NCBI RefSeq assembly: GCF_001423295.1
Contig: NZ_LMNG01000023.1
Span: forward strand, 62,856 to 126,855
Length of the DNA stretch: 64,000 nt
Direction of reading: 5' to 3'
From: Methylobacterium sp. Leaf112
GTDB taxonomy: Bacteria; Pseudomonadota; Alphaproteobacteria; Rhizobiales; Beijerinckiaceae
Positions 40,695 to 50,013 of this stretch are shown in pieces (within the stretch, counting starts at the first letter, position 1; every line of letters begins with the position of its first letter). Below the pieces are notes generated by a model. That model did no database searches, was not told where the DNA came from, and saw nothing but the letters and a program-made list of their open reading frames with translations. The position numbers and the translations under genes are program-made.

Positions 40695-42254
40695 TTACTC
40701 GGCGGCGACGGACATGTGTCCGCCACGCTCGAAATCCTCGGGGAAATGGGTGATCGCGCTCATGACGGGCATTGGGGTAAGCCCGCCCATGGCGCAGAGC
40801 GACCCGTCGGTCATGACGTCGCAAAGGTCTGAAATGACGGCCAGATTGCGCTGCGTGTCCGTGCCGGCGATGACCTTGTCCATGGTCTCCACGCCGCGCG
40901 TCGCCCCGATGCGGCAGGGGGTGCACTTGCCGCAGGATTCCACCGCGCAGAACTCGAAGGCGAAGCGCGCCTGCTTGGCCATGTCCACGGTGTCGTCGAA
41001 CACCACGATGCCGCCGTGGCCGACGAGGCCCTTCTTGGCCGCCATCGCCTCGTAATCGAGGGGCGTGTCGAGGAGGTGATCGGGAAAGTAAGCCCCGAGC
41101 GGGCCACCGACCTGAACCGCGCGCACCGGACGGCCGCTCTGCGTGCCGCCGCCGAAATCCTCGATGATCTCCCGGAGGGTGATGCCGAAGGCGTACTCGA
41201 TGAGACCGCCATGCTTGATGTTGCCGGCGAGTTGGATCGCCAGCGTGCCGAGCGACCGGCCCATGCCGTATTCGGCATAGGCCTTGGCGCCGTGCTCGAG
41301 GATGTAGGGCACGGCCGTGAAGGTCATCACGTTGTTGACCAGTGTCGGCTGGCCGAGGAAGCCCTTGAGCGCCGGGATCGGCGGCTTGGCGCGGACGATG
41401 CCGCGACGGCCTTCGAGGCTCTCCAGCAGCGAGGTCTCTTCGCCGCAGATATAGGCGCCGGCGCCGAGGCGCACTTCGAGGTGGAAGGCTTTGCCGGAGC
41501 CCATGACGTCGGCGCCGAGGAATCCGGCCTTCACCCCGTTGGCGATGGCTTCCTTCAGGGTCGCGAAGGCCTGCGGGTATTCCGAACGAAGGTAGATGTA
41601 GCCGCGCGTAGCGCCCGTCGCGATGCCCGCGATGGTCATGCCCTCGATGAGGTTGAAGGGGTCGCCCTCCATCATCATGCGATCGGCGAAGGTCCCGGAA
41701 TCACCCTCGTCGGCGTTGCAGACCACGTATTTCTGGTCCGACGCGGCGAGCATCACCGTGTTCCACTTGATGCCGGCCGGGAAACCGGCGCCGCCGCGCC
41801 CGCGCAGGCCGGACTCGCGCACCTCGGCGACGATGCCGGCGGCATCGAGCTTCAGGGCCGCTTCCAGACCCCTGTAGCCACCGTGCGCCCGGTAATCCTC
41901 GACGGAGACCGGATCGACGACGCCGCAGCGCTGGAAAGTGAGGCGATGCTGGCGTGCGAGGTAGGGGATCTTCTCGGGGTCGCCGAGGCGCAGGGGATGC
42001 TCCCCGCCGTCGACCAGGCCGGCGTCGAGCAACGCATCGACATCCCCGGGAGTGACCGGACCGTAGGCGATGCGCCCGTCCGGCGTGCCGACCTCGACCA
42101 TAGGCTCGAGCCACAGCATTCCGCGCGATCCCGTGCGGACGATGGTGACGTCGAGGCCCCGGCGCTCGGCACCGGCGAACAGGGCGCGTGCGACGCGGTT
42201 GGCCCCGAGCCCCAGGGCCACGGCATCGCGGGGAACGTAGAGGGTGATGCTCAT
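40695..42254 (-). CDS. fdsB: NAD-dependent formate dehydrogenase beta subunit
   Basis: A 519-residue subunit that combines a NuoE-like thioredoxin fold (about residues 1-110, without the full cysteine set) with a NuoF-like domain. The NADH/FMN site reads GLRGRGGAGFPAGIKWN and CNADEGDSGTFADR, the SLBB and 4Fe-4S part has ESCGKCTPCRIGATRG. It passes the electrons to NAD+. Its ATG overlaps the stop of fdsG by four bases, and 13 bases separate it from fdsA. Confidence 0.98.
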   Translation of the reverse strand: MSITLYVPRDAVALGLGANRVARALFAGAERRGLDVTIVRTGSRGMLWLEPMVEVGTPDGRIAYGPVTPGDVDALLDAGLVDGGEHPLRLGDPEKIPYLARQHRLTFQRCGVVDPVSVEDYRAHGGYRGLEAALKLDAAGIVAEVRESGLRGRGGAGFPAGIKWNTVMLAASDQKYVVCNADEGDSGTFADRMMMEGDPFNLIEGMTIAGIATGATRGYIYLRSEYPQAFATLKEAIANGVKAGFLGADVMGSGKAFHLEVRLGAGAYICGEETSLLESLEGRRGIVRAKPPIPALKGFLGQPTLVNNVMTFTAVPYILEHGAKAYAEYGMGRSLGTLAIQLAGNIKHGGLIEYAFGITLREIIEDFGGGTQSGRPVRAVQVGGPLGAYFPDHLLDTPLDYEAMAAKKGLVGHGGIVVFDDTVDMAKQARFAFEFCAVESCGKCTPCRIGATRGVETMDKVIAGTDTQRNLAVISDLCDVMTDGSLCAMGGLTPMPVMSAITHFPEDFERGGHMSVAAE

Positions 42255-42724
42255 GACTTCACCTCGGCGAGGGCTGATTCCAGGGAGTCAGCGGTGAGCC
42301 GGGCCAGGGGCTCGTCATCCACGAGGGCGCCGGGGCCGTTGGCGCAGAGGCCGAGGCAGTAGACCGGCTCGACGGTGACCTGCCCATCCGAAGTTGTGCC
42401 GTGCCAATCGATCCCGAGGCGGGCGAGGATGTCGGCGTGGAGCTTGTCCGAGCCCATGGCCTGACAGGCCTCGGCCCGGCACAGCTTCACCTGATGCTTG
42501 CCCGACGGGGCGCGGCGGAAGTCGTGGTAGAAGGTGATGCAGCCGTGGATCTCGGCGCGCGACAGGTTCAAGGCGTCGGCGATGAGCGGTACGGCCCCCT
42601 CGTCGACGTAGCCGAAGGTTTCCTGAAGGGCGTGCAAGATCGGAAGGGTCGCCCCTTCGAGATGAAGATGTTCGGCGATGATCCCGGCGGCGCGGGGCTC
42701 GCTCCAGGGCTCGTTCGGCAGCAT
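42251..42724 (-). CDS. fdsG: NAD-dependent formate dehydrogenase gamma subunit
   Basis: A 157-residue NuoE-like thioredoxin-fold protein with a 2Fe-2S cluster. The ligands are in the two pairs VKLCRAEACQAMG and PVYCLGLCANGP, the usual C-x4-C and C-x3-C spacing. The helical N-terminus (LPILHALQETFGYV) and the SRAEIHGCITFYHDF block are typical. ATG 42724 has a GGTGGA site about 4 bases upstream; the open frame begins a little earlier. It is the first structural gene of the operon, 158 bases after the LysR gene. Confidence 0.97.
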   Translation of the reverse strand: MLPNEPWSEPRAAGIIAEHLHLEGATLPILHALQETFGYVDEGAVPLIADALNLSRAEIHGCITFYHDFRRAPSGKHQVKLCRAEACQAMGSDKLHADILARLGIDWHGTTSDGQVTVEPVYCLGLCANGPGALVDDEPLARLTADSLESALAEVKS

Positions 42725-42882
42725 TGTTCCACCCGGTTTATCTTGTTCTCGTTCCAAGGTGGTATATCACCGAGCTTGAATCAATCGCGCCTTTCCGTTG
42801 GTCGACAACGGATTTTTGTCAAAACTCGATTGTGCAACGCAAAAACTCATAGCGATTGCAGAGATCGCCGGGACGGCAAACC

Positions 42883-43791
42883 TCACAGAGAGGCAATATC
42901 CTGCGCGATGGTGGATGCGGCGGCGCGGGCCTCGACGATCAGGGCGGCGCAGAGCGGCGTCATCGGTTCACGCTCGGGCACGACGAGGCCGATGAGGTGG
43001 CTGACGTCGGGCTCGACGATGGGCACGGCCCGTACCCGCTCGCTGAGGCGGAAGCTGTCGGCCAGCACTGCCGGCATGATGCTGGCCCACTTCGCGGTCC
43101 GGACATGGGTGAGCAGCACGATCATCGAGTTCGATTCGAGGAGCGGCGCCGAAACCCGCCCGACATTGGTGAGGTGCCGGTCGATGATCCGGCGGTTCTG
43201 CATGTCGGGGGTGAGGAGGCAGAGCGGGATGCGGGCCACCTCCTCCCATGTCACCGAGTCCCGGGCGCCGAACACGCCGTCCACCGCCGTGAGCAGCCGG
43301 TAGCGCTCGCGGTAGAGCGGCACGGCGGTGAGGCGTCCCAGCGGCTCGTTCTCCAGGTAGGTGATGCCGGCATCGATCTCGAGATCGGCGATGAGGCGAC
43401 CGATCTCCCCCGAGGTGGTGGAGTGCACGGAGAACCGTACCTCGGGGTGGCGCATCCGGAACGGTGTCGTCAGGGCTGCGACGATGGGCGTCGCCGTGGG
43501 GATCGCGGCGAGCCGCAGGGTCCCGGACAGGCCGCGCCGGAGGCTCGCCACCTCCTCCCGCATGGCACGTGCATCCCCGACGATGCGGCGCGCCCATTCG
43601 AGCACCCGCTCGCCCTCCGGGGTGAAGCCCTGGAAGCGTGAGCCGCGCTGGACCAGCATGACGCCGAGGCGTTCCTCGAGCTGCTTCACGCCGGCCGACA
43701 GGGTCTGCTGCGAGACGTTGCAGACCTGCGCGGCCCGGCCGAAATGACGCTCGCGGGCGAGAGCGAGGATGAATTCGAGGCGTTCGATCAC
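42883..43791 (-). CDS. fdsR: LysR-type regulator next to the formate dehydrogenase operon
   Basis: A 302-residue LysR family regulator. The winged helix is at residues 1-60 (LARERHFGRAAQVCNVSQQTLSAGVKQLEERLG), and the effector-binding domain follows. In Cupriavidus a LysR protein, FdsR, controls the fds operon, so the symbol here is by context only. In this window it is transcribed in the same direction as fdsG rather than divergently. Translation starts at GTG 43791, with GGGAGG about 13 bases upstream; the frame continues to 43947 without other support. The effector, possibly formate, is not known. Confidence 0.9.
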   Translation of the reverse strand: MIERLEFILALARERHFGRAAQVCNVSQQTLSAGVKQLEERLGVMLVQRGSRFQGFTPEGERVLEWARRIVGDARAMREEVASLRRGLSGTLRLAAIPTATPIVAALTTPFRMRHPEVRFSVHSTTSGEIGRLIADLEIDAGITYLENEPLGRLTAVPLYRERYRLLTAVDGVFGARDSVTWEEVARIPLCLLTPDMQNRRIIDRHLTNVGRVSAPLLESNSMIVLLTHVRTAKWASIMPAVLADSFRLSERVRAVPIVEPDVSHLIGLVVPEREPMTPLCAALIVEARAAASTIAQDIASL

Positions 43792-44067
43792 GGACCGGCA
43801 CGAACCTCCCTGACGACGGGACTCCCCTTTGGGGGAACGCGCGCATCGCGCGAATCCGACCCGGCGTAACCCGCTGGAATGCCGCCGATGCGACGCTGTT
43901 GCGGTTGCGCCCCCACAATCCATGTGGTCTGACACGCCGATCGGCATTCAAGGTGGGCAAAATCCGCGGGATGCCGCAACACCCGCAGAACGCACTTGCG
44001 CTTTCGTCTAAATATAGCAAGAGGCGCGGGGACAATCGATCACGTCATGGGGAGCCGAGAGAGGCAG

Positions 44068-44910
44068 ATGCGGACGACGCAGGCGCAACACCGGTCATCA
44101 TGGGGGCTTGCCGCGCTTGGCGCCGTCCTCGTCTCGTCATCCTCCGCGTTGGCGGCGGGCATCGGTCAACCCGTGCCCTGGCAGATGGACCGTCAGGTCC
44201 CGGTCACCGAGAATGCACGGGACATCCACACGTTCGAGCAGGGCATGCACTGGCTCTCGTTCGGCATCTCGCTCTTCGTGCTGGCGCTGATCCTGTATTG
44301 CGTCTTCCGCTTCAGCGAGAAGGCGAACCCAACGCCGTCGAAGACCACCCACAACACACTCATCGAGGTGGCCTGGACCATCGTCCCGGTGCTGATCCTC
44401 GTCGCCGTCGCGATTCCCTCTTTCCGCCTGCTGCGCACGCAGCTCTCGGACCCGAAGGCCGACGTGCTGGTGAAGGTGATCGGCCACGCCTGGTACTGGT
44501 CCTACGAGTATCCGGCCGTGGAGAACGGCGGGGGCTTCACGTTCGACGCCAACCTCGACGAGGACAAGCAGCCCAAGCTGCTCGGCACCGACAACGACAT
44601 GGTCGTGCCGGTGAACAAGATCGTGAAGATCCAGGTCACCGCCGCCGACGTGCTTCATTCCTGGGCGATCCCGTCTTTCGGCTTCAAGATCGACGCCATC
44701 CCCGGCCGCCTCAACCAGTTCTGGTTCAAGGCCGAGCGCGAGGGCACCTATCACGGTCAGTGCTCCGAGCTCTGCGGCGCCCGTCACGCCTACATGCCGA
44801 TCACGGTCCAGGTCGTGAGCGACGAGGCGTACGCGAAGTGGCTCGCCGAGGGTAAGACGAAGTTCGCTCGGATCGACAACGACACCTCGAAGTTCGCTGC
44901 GGCCCGCTGA
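44068..44910 (+). CDS. ctaC: cytochrome c oxidase subunit II
   Basis: A 280-residue subunit that accepts electrons from cytochrome c. A signal peptide ends at about residue 30 (SSALAAG). Two membrane helices follow (about residues 60-82 and 103-125), then the periplasmic cupredoxin domain with the CuA ligands in CSELCGARHAYM and the upstream His in VLHSWAIPSFG; the aromatic patch WYWSYEYP is complete. The ATG at 44068 follows GAGAGG; ATG 44047 is also in frame. It is the first gene of the cta cluster and diverges from the LysR gene. Confidence 0.97.
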   Translation: MRTTQAQHRSSWGLAALGAVLVSSSSALAAGIGQPVPWQMDRQVPVTENARDIHTFEQGMHWLSFGISLFVLALILYCVFRFSEKANPTPSKTTHNTLIEVAWTIVPVLILVAVAIPSFRLLRTQLSDPKADVLVKVIGHAWYWSYEYPAVENGGGFTFDANLDEDKQPKLLGTDNDMVVPVNKIVKIQVTAADVLHSWAIPSFGFKIDAIPGRLNQFWFKAEREGTYHGQCSELCGARHAYMPITVQVVSDEAYAKWLAEGKTKFARIDNDTSKFAAAR

Positions 44911-44964
44911 CGGGTCCGGCCTCGTTTCATGAGATTCAAGAGAAACCTGGACTGAGGTCTATCC

Positions 44965-46596
44965 ATGGCTAACGCCGCAGCACATTCGGGGCACCACGAC
45001 GCCCACGCCCACGATCACAAGCCACCGTTCTTCTCCCGCTGGTTCCTGTCCACGAACCACAAGGACATCGGCACTCTCTATCTGCTGTTCGCCTTCTGCG
45101 CGGGCATCATCGGCGCGTTCCTCTCCTTCGGCATCCGCATGGAGATGGAGGAGCCCGGCCTCCAGTATTTCGCCAACCCCGGCACCTACAACGTGTTCGT
45201 GACCGGCCACGGCCTCATCATGGTGTTCTTCATGGTGATGCCCGCCCTCATCGGCGGCTTCGGCAACTGGTTCGTGCCCCTCATGATCGGCGCGCCCGAC
45301 ATGGCGTTCCCGCGCATGAACAACATCTCGTTCTGGCTGACGGTGGCGGGCTTCCTCAGCCTCGTCTGCTCGCTGTTCGTCGAGGGCGCTCCGGGCTCCA
45401 GCGGCGCCGGCACCGGCTGGACCGTCTACCCTCCGCTCTCCAGCGCCGGACATCCCGGCCCCGCCGTCGACTTCGCGATCTTCGCTCTCCACCTCTCGGG
45501 CGCCGGCTCGATCCTCGGCGCCATCAACTTCATCACCACGATCCTGAACATGCGCGCGCCGGGCATGACCCTGCACAAGATGCCGCTGTTCGCCTGGTCG
45601 ATGCTGGTGACCGCGTTCCTGCTGCTCCTGTCGCTGCCGGTTCTCGCCGGCGCGATCACCATGCTGCTCACCGACCGCAACTTCGGCACGACCTTCTTCG
45701 ATCCGGCCGGCGGCGGTGATCCGGTGCTCTACCAGCACCTGTTCTGGTTCTTCGGTCACCCCGAAGTGTACATCATGATCCTGCCGGCCTTCGGCATCGT
45801 CTCGCACATCATCTCGACCTTCTCGCGCAAGCCGGTGTTCGGATACCTCGCCATGGCCTACGCCATGGTGGCCATCGGCGTCGTCGGCTTCGTCGTGTGG
45901 GCACACCACATGTACACCGTCGGACTGTCGCTCCAGACCCAGTCCTACTTCGTGTTCGCCACCATGGTGATCGCGGTGCCCACCGGCGTGAAGATCTTCT
46001 CGTGGATCGCCACCATGTGGGGCGGGTCCATCCGCTTCACCGCCGCCATGCACTGGGCCGTCGGGTTCATCTTCCTGTTCACCGTCGGTGGCGTCACTGG
46101 CGTCGTGCTCGCGAACTCGGCCGTCGATAAGTACCTGCACGACACCTACTATGTCGTGGCGCACTTCCACTACGTGCTCTCGCTCGGCGCGGTGTTCATC
46201 ATCTTCGCCGGTGTCTACTACTGGTTCCCGAAGATGACCGGCCACATCATCCCCGAATGGGCAGGCAAGCTGCACTTCTGGCTCGCCTTCATCGGCGCGA
46301 ACGTACTGTTCTTCCCGATGCACTTCCTCGGTCTCGCCGGCATGCCGCGTCGCTATGCCGACTACCCGGAGGCGTTCGCCGGATGGCACAAGGTCTCGAC
46401 CTGGGGCGGGCACATCTTCGCCCTCGGCATGGTGGTGTTCTTCATCGGTGTGGTTCTGGCGTTCCGCTCCAGCCGACGCGCCGCCGACAATCCCTGGGGT
46501 GAAGGTGCGACCACCCTCGAGTGGACGCTGTCGTCGCCGCCGCCCTTCCACCAGTTCGAGACGCTGCCCCGCATCGTCGACGAGCCGGGCCACTAA
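44965..46596 (+). CDS. ctaD: cytochrome c oxidase subunit I (aa3 type)
   Basis: A 543-residue, 12-helix haem-copper oxidase core. The low-spin haem ligand is in [13 protein letters not shown], the CuB-His and cross-linked Tyr in [13 protein letters not shown], then WAHHMYTVG, and the binuclear-centre histidines in [14 protein letters not shown]. The D-channel and K-channel residues ([14 protein letters not shown]) are kept, so it is an A-type proton pump. It follows ctaC by 54 bases. A strong hairpin after the stop separates it from ctaB. Confidence 0.98.
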   Translation: MANAAAHSGHHDAHAHDHKPPFFSRWFLSTNHKDIGTLYLLFAFCAGIIGAFLSFGIRMEMEEPGLQYFANPGTYNVFVTGHGLIMVFFMVMPALIGGFGNWFVPLMIGAPDMAFPRMNNISFWLTVAGFLSLVCSLFVEGAPGSSGAGTGWTVYPPLSSAGHPGPAVDFAIFALHLSGAGSILGAINFITTILNMRAPGMTLHKMPLFAWSMLVTAFLLLLSLPVLAGAITMLLTDRNFGTTFFDPAGGGDPVLYQHLFWFFGHPEVYIMILPAFGIVSHIISTFSRKPVFGYLAMAYAMVAIGVVGFVVWAHHMYTVGLSLQTQSYFVFATMVIAVPTGVKIFSWIATMWGGSIRFTAAMHWAVGFIFLFTVGGVTGVVLANSAVDKYLHDTYYVVAHFHYVLSLGAVFIIFAGVYYWFPKMTGHIIPEWAGKLHFWLAFIGANVLFFPMHFLGLAGMPRRYADYPEAFAGWHKVSTWGGHIFALGMVVFFIGVVLAFRSSRRAADNPWGEGATTLEWTLSSPPPFHQFETLPRIVDEPGH

Positions 46597-46599
46597 GAG

Positions 46600-46654
46600 A
46601 AAAGCCACAGCTTTTCGGATTGCGAGGACCGCGCCAGCGGTCCTCGCTCTTTCC
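46600..46654 (+). terminator. double hairpin between ctaD and ctaB
   Basis: Four bases past the ctaD stop, AAAAGC/GCTTTT forms a small hairpin (46600-46615). Directly after it a perfect 11-base-pair stem with a 4-base loop (GCGAGGACCGC/GCGGTCCTCGC, 46622-46647) is followed by TCTTTCC. It can act as a terminator or attenuator, so ctaCD may be expressed above the assembly genes. Confidence 0.65.
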
Positions 46655-46774
46655 CGGATGCCTTCCCACCGAACTCGCGGGCGGGCATCCCGAAAAGGGC
46701 GGCGCCAGGACGTCACACTCGATGACGGCGCGATCCGAAGCCCCATTCGCTACGACAAACTCAATCAGGTCCCC

Positions 46775-47740
46775 ATGCAGGTCCCCATGACGAGCCTGTC
46801 GAACAGCCTATCCGCTGACGCCGAGCCGCAACCGGTCATCATGGCCGTCGGCGGCGAAGTCTCCGACTTCTTCGCCCTGTTGAAGCCCCGGGTGATGGTG
46901 CTGGTGATCTTCACCGCACTCGTCGGCATGGCGGTATCGAACGTCCACATCCAGCCGGTGGTGGGTACGATCTCGCTGCTCATGATCGCGGTTGGTGCCG
47001 GCGCCTCCGGCTGCCTCAACATGTGGTGGGACGCCGACATCGACGCGGTGATGACCCGGACGGCCAAGCGCCCGATTCCGGACGGGCGCATCCAGCCCAA
47101 CGAAGCCCTGGCCTTCGGCATCGTCCTATCCGTCGGCTCGGTCCTTGTTCTCGGCCTCGCCTCGAACTGGCTCGCCGCCGGGCTCCTCGCCTTCACCATC
47201 GTGTTCTACGCGGTGTTCTATTCCATGTGGCTGAAGCGTGCGACGCCACAGAACATCGTTATCGGGGGTGCCGCAGGCGCCCTGCCCCCGGTCATCGGTC
47301 AGGCCGTCGTCACAGGCTCCGTCGGCATCGAGTCGATCGTCCTGTTCCTCATCATCTTCATCTGGACGCCGCCGCACTTCTGGGCGCTGGCGCTGATCAA
47401 GTCCGGAGAATACGCCAAGGCCGGCATCCCGATGATGCCGAACGTGGCTGGGCCGCAATCGACCCGCCGCCAGATCATCTACTACTCCCTCGTCCTGTTC
47501 CCCATCGGCCTCGCCCCGGTCTTTCTCGGCTTCGGTGGACTGCTCTACGGCGTGACGGCGCTGCTGGGTGGCCTCGGCATGCTGGCTTTCAGCGTTCACG
47601 TTTTCCGCAATCGGGAGGGCGAGGCAGAGCGCAAGGCGGCGCTCGGCATGTTCGGCTTCTCGATCCTCTACCTCTTCCTACTGTTCTCCGCCCTTCTGGC
47701 CGAGCACAGCCTTGGCCTGTTTCGGACGGTGATCGCGTGA
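46775..47740 (+). CDS. ctaB: protohaem IX farnesyltransferase (haem O synthase)
   Basis: A 321-residue membrane prenyltransferase with about eight helices that makes haem O for the oxidase. The first Asp motif reads [20 protein letters not shown] and the second area is [13 protein letters not shown]. The start is unusual: CAGGTCCCCATG occurs twice in tandem, giving in-frame ATGs at 46775 and 46787 each preceded by the same weak site, so either may be used. The frame is open far upstream but that part overlaps ctaD out of frame. The stop overlaps the GTG of the next small gene. Confidence 0.96.
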   Translation: MQVPMTSLSNSLSADAEPQPVIMAVGGEVSDFFALLKPRVMVLVIFTALVGMAVSNVHIQPVVGTISLLMIAVGAGASGCLNMWWDADIDAVMTRTAKRPIPDGRIQPNEALAFGIVLSVGSVLVLGLASNWLAAGLLAFTIVFYAVFYSMWLKRATPQNIVIGGAAGALPPVIGQAVVTGSVGIESIVLFLIIFIWTPPHFWALALIKSGEYAKAGIPMMPNVAGPQSTRRQIIYYSLVLFPIGLAPVFLGFGGLLYGVTALLGGLGMLAFSVHVFRNREGEAERKAALGMFGFSILYLFLLFSALLAEHSLGLFRTVIA

Positions 47741-47901
47741 GCGGCCTTCAGAACCAGCCGCGGCCGTTGACGCCGGAGGAGGCGCAGCGCCGGCGCAAGC
47801 GTTCCCTCGCCATCGCGGCCGTCCTCTTCACCCTCGTGGCGATCTTCTACGTTCTGACCATCGCGAAGCTCGGACCTCAGGTCCTCAATCGCGCACTCTG
47901 A
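47737..47901 (+). CDS. CoxF-like small membrane protein
   Basis: A 54-residue protein starting at GTG 47737, overlapping the ctaB stop as GTGA. A basic N-terminus ([14 protein letters not shown]) is followed by one membrane helix ([20 protein letters not shown]). Small proteins of this type lie between ctaB and ctaG in many rhizobia, where they are called CoxF. The function is unknown, though the fixed location suggests help in oxidase assembly. The frame would be missed by gene callers that require ATG. Confidence 0.85.
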   Translation: MSGLQNQPRPLTPEEAQRRRKRSLAIAAVLFTLVAIFYVLTIAKLGPQVLNRAL

Positions 47902-47921
47902 CGCGTGGCGAGGGAGACACC

Positions 47922-48521
47922 ATGACCGATCGCACGAATCCCTCCCGCAAGGCCGCCGTCACGGCGTTCGCCTGCGCGGGCCTCGCCTTCGGAATGATCG
48001 GCCTCGCCTTCGCGTCGGTGCCGCTCTACGACATGTTCTGCAAAGCAACGGGCTTCGACGGCACCCCGCGCAAGGGCATCGCTCAGGTGGCGGCCGCCAC
48101 CGACGACGGCATGCTGGTCCGGTTCGATACCAACGTATCCTCCAGCCTGCCCTGGCGCTTCCAGGCCGAGGCCGCCGAAGTCACGGCCCGCCTGGGCGAA
48201 ACCAAGACCGTTTTTTTCAAGGTGAAGAACACCGGCACCGTACCATCCACCGGCATCGCGACCTTCAACGTCCAGCCGGCGCTGATGGGCGCGTTCTTCG
48301 TCAAGATCGAGTGCTTCTGCTTCAATGAGCAGACCCTGCAGCCGGGCGAGACCATGGACTTCCCGGTGGTGTTCTACATCGATCCGGCCGTACGCCAGGA
48401 TTCGAACACCGCGCACCTCTCGGAGATGACGCTGTCCTACACCTACTTCGCGTCGAAGAACGGTCAGCCCACGGCCGCGCTTGCGACAACGGGCGGCACG
48501 GGAAAGAAGTCGAATTTCTGA
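47922..48521 (+). CDS. ctaG: cytochrome c oxidase assembly protein CtaG (Cox11 family)
   Basis: A 199-residue copper chaperone that supplies CuB of subunit I. A single N-terminal membrane helix (about residues 10-32) is followed by the periplasmic Cox11 domain. The start of the domain, VPLYDMFCKATGFDGT, carries one conserved cysteine, and the copper-binding pair is in KIECFCFNEQ. The C-terminal LSYTYF is typical. The ATG follows GGAGAC. It lies 20 bases after the CoxF-like gene. Confidence 0.96.
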   Translation: MTDRTNPSRKAAVTAFACAGLAFGMIGLAFASVPLYDMFCKATGFDGTPRKGIAQVAAATDDGMLVRFDTNVSSSLPWRFQAEAAEVTARLGETKTVFFKVKNTGTVPSTGIATFNVQPALMGAFFVKIECFCFNEQTLQPGETMDFPVVFYIDPAVRQDSNTAHLSEMTLSYTYFASKNGQPTAALATTGGTGKKSNF

Positions 48522-48655
48522 CGCAGCAAGCGTGACAAGAGCGCGCCCGGCCGATTAAGGGTCTGAGCGTGGAAGCCGGGCATCCGGTCGAGCCGAAACA
48601 ATGAGAGAGCCCGGGGCCGTCACGGTCGGGGCCCAGGGGTCAGGAGAGACGTTAG

Positions 48656-49513
48656 ATGGCCGAGGCGCACGCCAAGAACCACGATTTCCACATTCTCGCC
48701 CCGAGTCCGTGGCCGCTCATCGGCGCCTTCTCCGGCTTCCTGATGGCGTTCGGGGCCGTCTTCTGGATGAAGAGCCTCACCATCGGCACCCTCAGCCCGG
48801 GTCCGTACATCTTCGGTGCCGGCACCATCGGCGTGCTCTACACCATGTACGCCTGGTGGAAGGACGTGGTCCACGAGGCCAACACCGGCGATCACACCCG
48901 CGTGGTGCAGCTCCACCACCGCTACGGCATGATCATGTTCATCGCCTCGGAGGTGATGTTCTTCGCCGCGTGGTTCTGGGCCTATTTCGAGGCAGCGCTC
49001 TACACCGCCGACCCCATCCAATCGACCCGCGTCGATTTCACCGGCGGGACGTGGCCGCCCAAGGGCATCGAAGCCTTCGACCCTTGGCACCTGCCGCTTC
49101 TCAACACCCTGATCCTGCTGACCTCGGGCACGACCATCACGTGGGCGCACCACGCCCTGCTGCATGACGACCGCAAGGGCCTGAAGTATGGTCTGTGGCT
49201 GACGATCATCCTCGGCGTGCTGTTCTCGGCCTGTCAGGCCTACGAGTACGCCCACGCCCATTTCGGCTTCTCGGGCAGCATCTACTCGGCGACCTTCTTC
49301 ATGGCGACGGGCTTCCACGGCTTCCACGTCATCATCGGCACCATCTTCCTGGCCATCTGCCTCTACCGTGCGTATCTCGGTCAGTTCACCGTGAAGCAGC
49401 ACCTCGGTTTCGAGTTCGCCGCTTGGTACTGGCACTTCGTTGACGTGGTCTGGCTGTTCCTGTTCGCCTCGATCTACGTCTGGGGATCTGGCATCGGACA
49501 CGCCGCCCACTGA
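48656..49513 (+). CDS. ctaE: cytochrome c oxidase subunit III
   Basis: A 285-residue, seven-helix subunit. The start [19 protein letters not shown], the second-helix motif [22 protein letters not shown], and the last-helix block [14 protein letters not shown] are family hallmarks; the acidic residue in SEVMFF that affects proton uptake is kept. GGAGAGACG precedes the start ATG. It is followed by a perfect hairpin terminator. Confidence 0.98.
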   Translation: MAEAHAKNHDFHILAPSPWPLIGAFSGFLMAFGAVFWMKSLTIGTLSPGPYIFGAGTIGVLYTMYAWWKDVVHEANTGDHTRVVQLHHRYGMIMFIASEVMFFAAWFWAYFEAALYTADPIQSTRVDFTGGTWPPKGIEAFDPWHLPLLNTLILLTSGTTITWAHHALLHDDRKGLKYGLWLTIILGVLFSACQAYEYAHAHFGFSGSIYSATFFMATGFHGFHVIIGTIFLAICLYRAYLGQFTVKQHLGFEFAAWYWHFVDVVWLFLFASIYVWGSGIGHAAH

Positions 49514-49545
49514 TCGTAAGCGGCCCTCGGCTGCATGGGAGATAT

Positions 49546-49571
49546 GAAAGGGCGGCGCGAGCCGCCCTTTC
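49546..49571 (+). terminator. terminator after ctaE
   Basis: A perfect inverted repeat, GAAAGGGCGGC and GCCGCCCTTTC, around a GCGA loop, lies 33 bases after the ctaE stop. The T-run is part of the stem (CTTTC), so it can work from either side. It ends the main oxidase transcript. Confidence 0.75.
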
Positions 49572-49644
49572 GCGTGTCGAGACCAACTCCTATCCCCATA
49601 TCCAGATCGAGCTGATGCTCACCCGGGCTCGAGGAGTACGAATC

Positions 49645-50013
49645 TTGGACGCTACGCGGCCGCTTCCCCCACCGATTCCCACAGGACTGCGCGGTCGCTG
49701 CCCGCGCTGTGGGGAAGGTCACATGTTCGACGGCTTCCTCACCTTCGCGCCGTCCTGCGAAGCCTGCGGTCTCGACTATTCCGGCTTCAATTCCGGCGAT
49801 GGTCCGGCCTTCTTCGTCATGTCCATCGTCGGTACCATCGTGGTCGGCCTCGCCCTGTGGATGGAGATTTCCTACGAGCCGCCGATCTGGGTCCACGCCG
49901 TCGTCGCCGGGTCGCTCTCCATTGGTCTGAGCCTCGCCATTATTCGGCCTCTCAAGGGCGTGCTCGCGGCCCTTCAATTCGCCAACAAGGCCGAGCAGGG
50001 ACGCTTTCGCTAG
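49645..50013 (+). CDS. DUF983 membrane protein
   Basis: A 122-residue protein of family DUF983. It has an N-terminal zinc-ribbon-like CxxC pair, GRCPRCGEGHMF and PSCEACGLDY, followed by two membrane helices (about residues 50-72 and 80-102). The family is tightly linked to oxidase genes in alphaproteobacteria, but its role is not established. The TTG at 49645 was chosen because GAGGAG lies 8 bases before it; an in-frame ATG at 49615 has no such site. Its stop overlaps the GTG start of surf1 by one base. Confidence 0.88.
   Translation: MDATRPLPPPIPTGLRGRCPRCGEGHMFDGFLTFAPSCEACGLDYSGFNSGDGPAFFVMSIVGTIVVGLALWMEISYEPPIWVHAVVAGSLSIGLSLAIIRPLKGVLAALQFANKAEQGRFR

Noticed and set aside
37769..40753. 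A 994-residue open frame on the plus strand opposite fdsA
   Set aside because: It mirrors the codon pattern of fdsA and is rich in His, Gly, Asp and Arg, as expected for a shadow frame; no family is recognisable.
44959..46746. A 595-residue open frame opposite ctaD
   Set aside because: Antisense to a fully recognisable oxidase subunit I and full of Asp, Glu, His and Arg runs, so it is not a membrane or enzyme sequence.
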